A stretch of 22,430 nucleotides of DNA. Origin: an uncultured Flavobacteriales bacterium. GTDB lineage: Bacteria; Bacteroidota; Bacteroidia; Flavobacteriales_D; Sanyastnellaceae. The first letter of the stretch is position 1; each line of letters opens with the position of its first letter. The stretch spans positions 1 through 22,430 of the forward strand of contig CALBSW010000204.1 in NCBI GenBank assembly GCA_937967465.1. Direction: 5' to 3'. Positions 22,058 to 22,430 of this stretch are shown in pieces. Below the pieces are notes generated by a model that saw nothing but the letters and a program-made list of their open reading frames with translations, had not been told where the DNA came from and searched no databases. The position numbers and the translations under genes are program-made.

Positions 22058-22430
22058 TCAACTGAGGCGCGCAGTGACCATTTCGGCCACCCCGTGAAGC
22101 AGGGCAATGGCGGCGTCTGAGCCGGCCAGGGATTCGGGGCGGGCTGCCTTCATTCGGGCGAGCGCTCCTTCAGCGAGGGCCACCTGGCCGTCCATGGCAT
22201 CGCGCAGTTCCACGTCGACCCCGAGGCGACGGTAGAGGTCCAGGACCCGATCCACCTTGCCCTCACGTTTCTGGCCGAGCTCGGACTGGAGTGCCTCGCG
22301 GTCGGCGCCCTGGGCCTTCTCCAGAGCGCGGATCAACAAGAACGTCTTCTGGTCGGCGAGGATGTCGCCACCGACCTCATTGCCGCAGTTTTCCGGTTTC
22401 CCGAAGGCGTCGGAGTAGTCGTCCTGACGC
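22058..22430 (-). CDS. Polyprenyl diphosphate synthase, 5' end missing
   Basis: Trans-polyprenyl diphosphate synthases (FPP/GGPP/octaprenyl type) condense isopentenyl diphosphate onto allylic diphosphates to make carriers and quinone tails. Only the C-terminal 123 residues are in the window; the frame runs off the right edge. It enters with RQDDYSDAFGKPENCG, where DDYSD is the second Asp-rich motif that binds Mg-diphosphate, followed by GGDILADQKTFLLIRALEKA, the conserved Lys-containing helix region. A helical tail follows, and the stop is at 22058. A TTG at 22337-22339 lies within this conserved region and is not the start. Chain length cannot be judged because the first Asp-rich motif is outside. 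It precedes sucA on the same strand, with a promoter box between. Confidence 0.88.
   Translation of the reverse strand, partial: RQDDYSDAFGKPENCGNEVGGDILADQKTFLLIRALEKAQGADREALQSELGQKREGKVDRVLDLYRRLGVDVELRDAMDGQVALAEGALARMKAARPESLAGSDAAIALLHGVAEMVTARLS

Noticed and set aside
1..22430. tRNA or rRNA genes, CRISPR arrays, insertion sequences, prophage, toxin-antitoxin or defence genes
   Set aside because: I saw no matching sequence or protein signature; intergenic gaps are at most about 110 nt and almost all the DNA is accounted for by housekeeping genes.

Overview
The window (about 22.4 kb, GC-rich by eye) looks like core chromosome of a high-GC member of the Bacteroidota, probably near Flavobacteriia. 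Three things point there: several intergenic regions carry the Bacteroidota -7 promoter box TAnnTTTG, one with a TTG 19 nt upstream; the gene order purH-mreB-mreC-mreD-mrdA, as I recall it from flavobacteria; and a 73-residue DUF2795-type protein typical of that group. There are 20 protein-coding genes, no tRNA or rRNA, and no mobile element, CRISPR array or phage gene that I can see. No stretch over 300 bases lacks a gene.

Layout. 1-393 (-): 5' part of a Fe/Mn superoxide dismutase running off the left edge, where it loses family similarity. 441-2493 (-): an S41 carboxyl-terminal processing protease and a dCMP deaminase, overlapping by 11 nt. 2602-3463 (+): PduO-type cobalamin adenosyltransferase and a DUF2795 protein, closed by a strong intrinsic terminator. 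3519-5095 (-): short aspartate kinase translationally coupled to an SSAT-like acetyltransferase. 5126-6079 (+): CvpA-family membrane protein and a DUF1801-like protein. 6069-8686 (-): phosphohexomutase coupled to an RmlD-like dTDP-4-dehydrorhamnose reductase. 8761-9444 (+): predicted outer-membrane beta-barrel protein. 9460-10698 (-): MacB/FtsX-type ABC permease. 10776-16585 (+): purH, then the cell-shape genes mreB, mreC, mreD and mrdA (PBP2). 16592-21967 (-): rodA, odhB and sucA, transcribed sucA-odhB-rodA. 22058-22430 (-): 3' part of a polyprenyl diphosphate synthase.

How they work together. MreB, MreC, MreD, PBP2 and RodA make up the elongasome that builds lateral cell-wall peptidoglycan. 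All five are here, but rodA is inverted relative to mrdA and sits 3 nt behind odhB, so it is probably expressed with the 2-oxoglutarate dehydrogenase genes. The mutase and RmlD-like reductase probably feed nucleotide-sugar and surface-polysaccharide synthesis. The rest are general metabolism genes (TCA cycle, purine, dCMP, aspartate-family amino acids, cobalamin, isoprenoids).

I found no convincing undescribed multi-gene system. The observations most worth checking are the aspartate kinase with a shortened regulatory end coupled to an SSAT-like acetyltransferase, the relocated rodA, -7 boxes placed only 4-6 nt from start codons (possible leaderless mRNAs), and the anomalous left edge.
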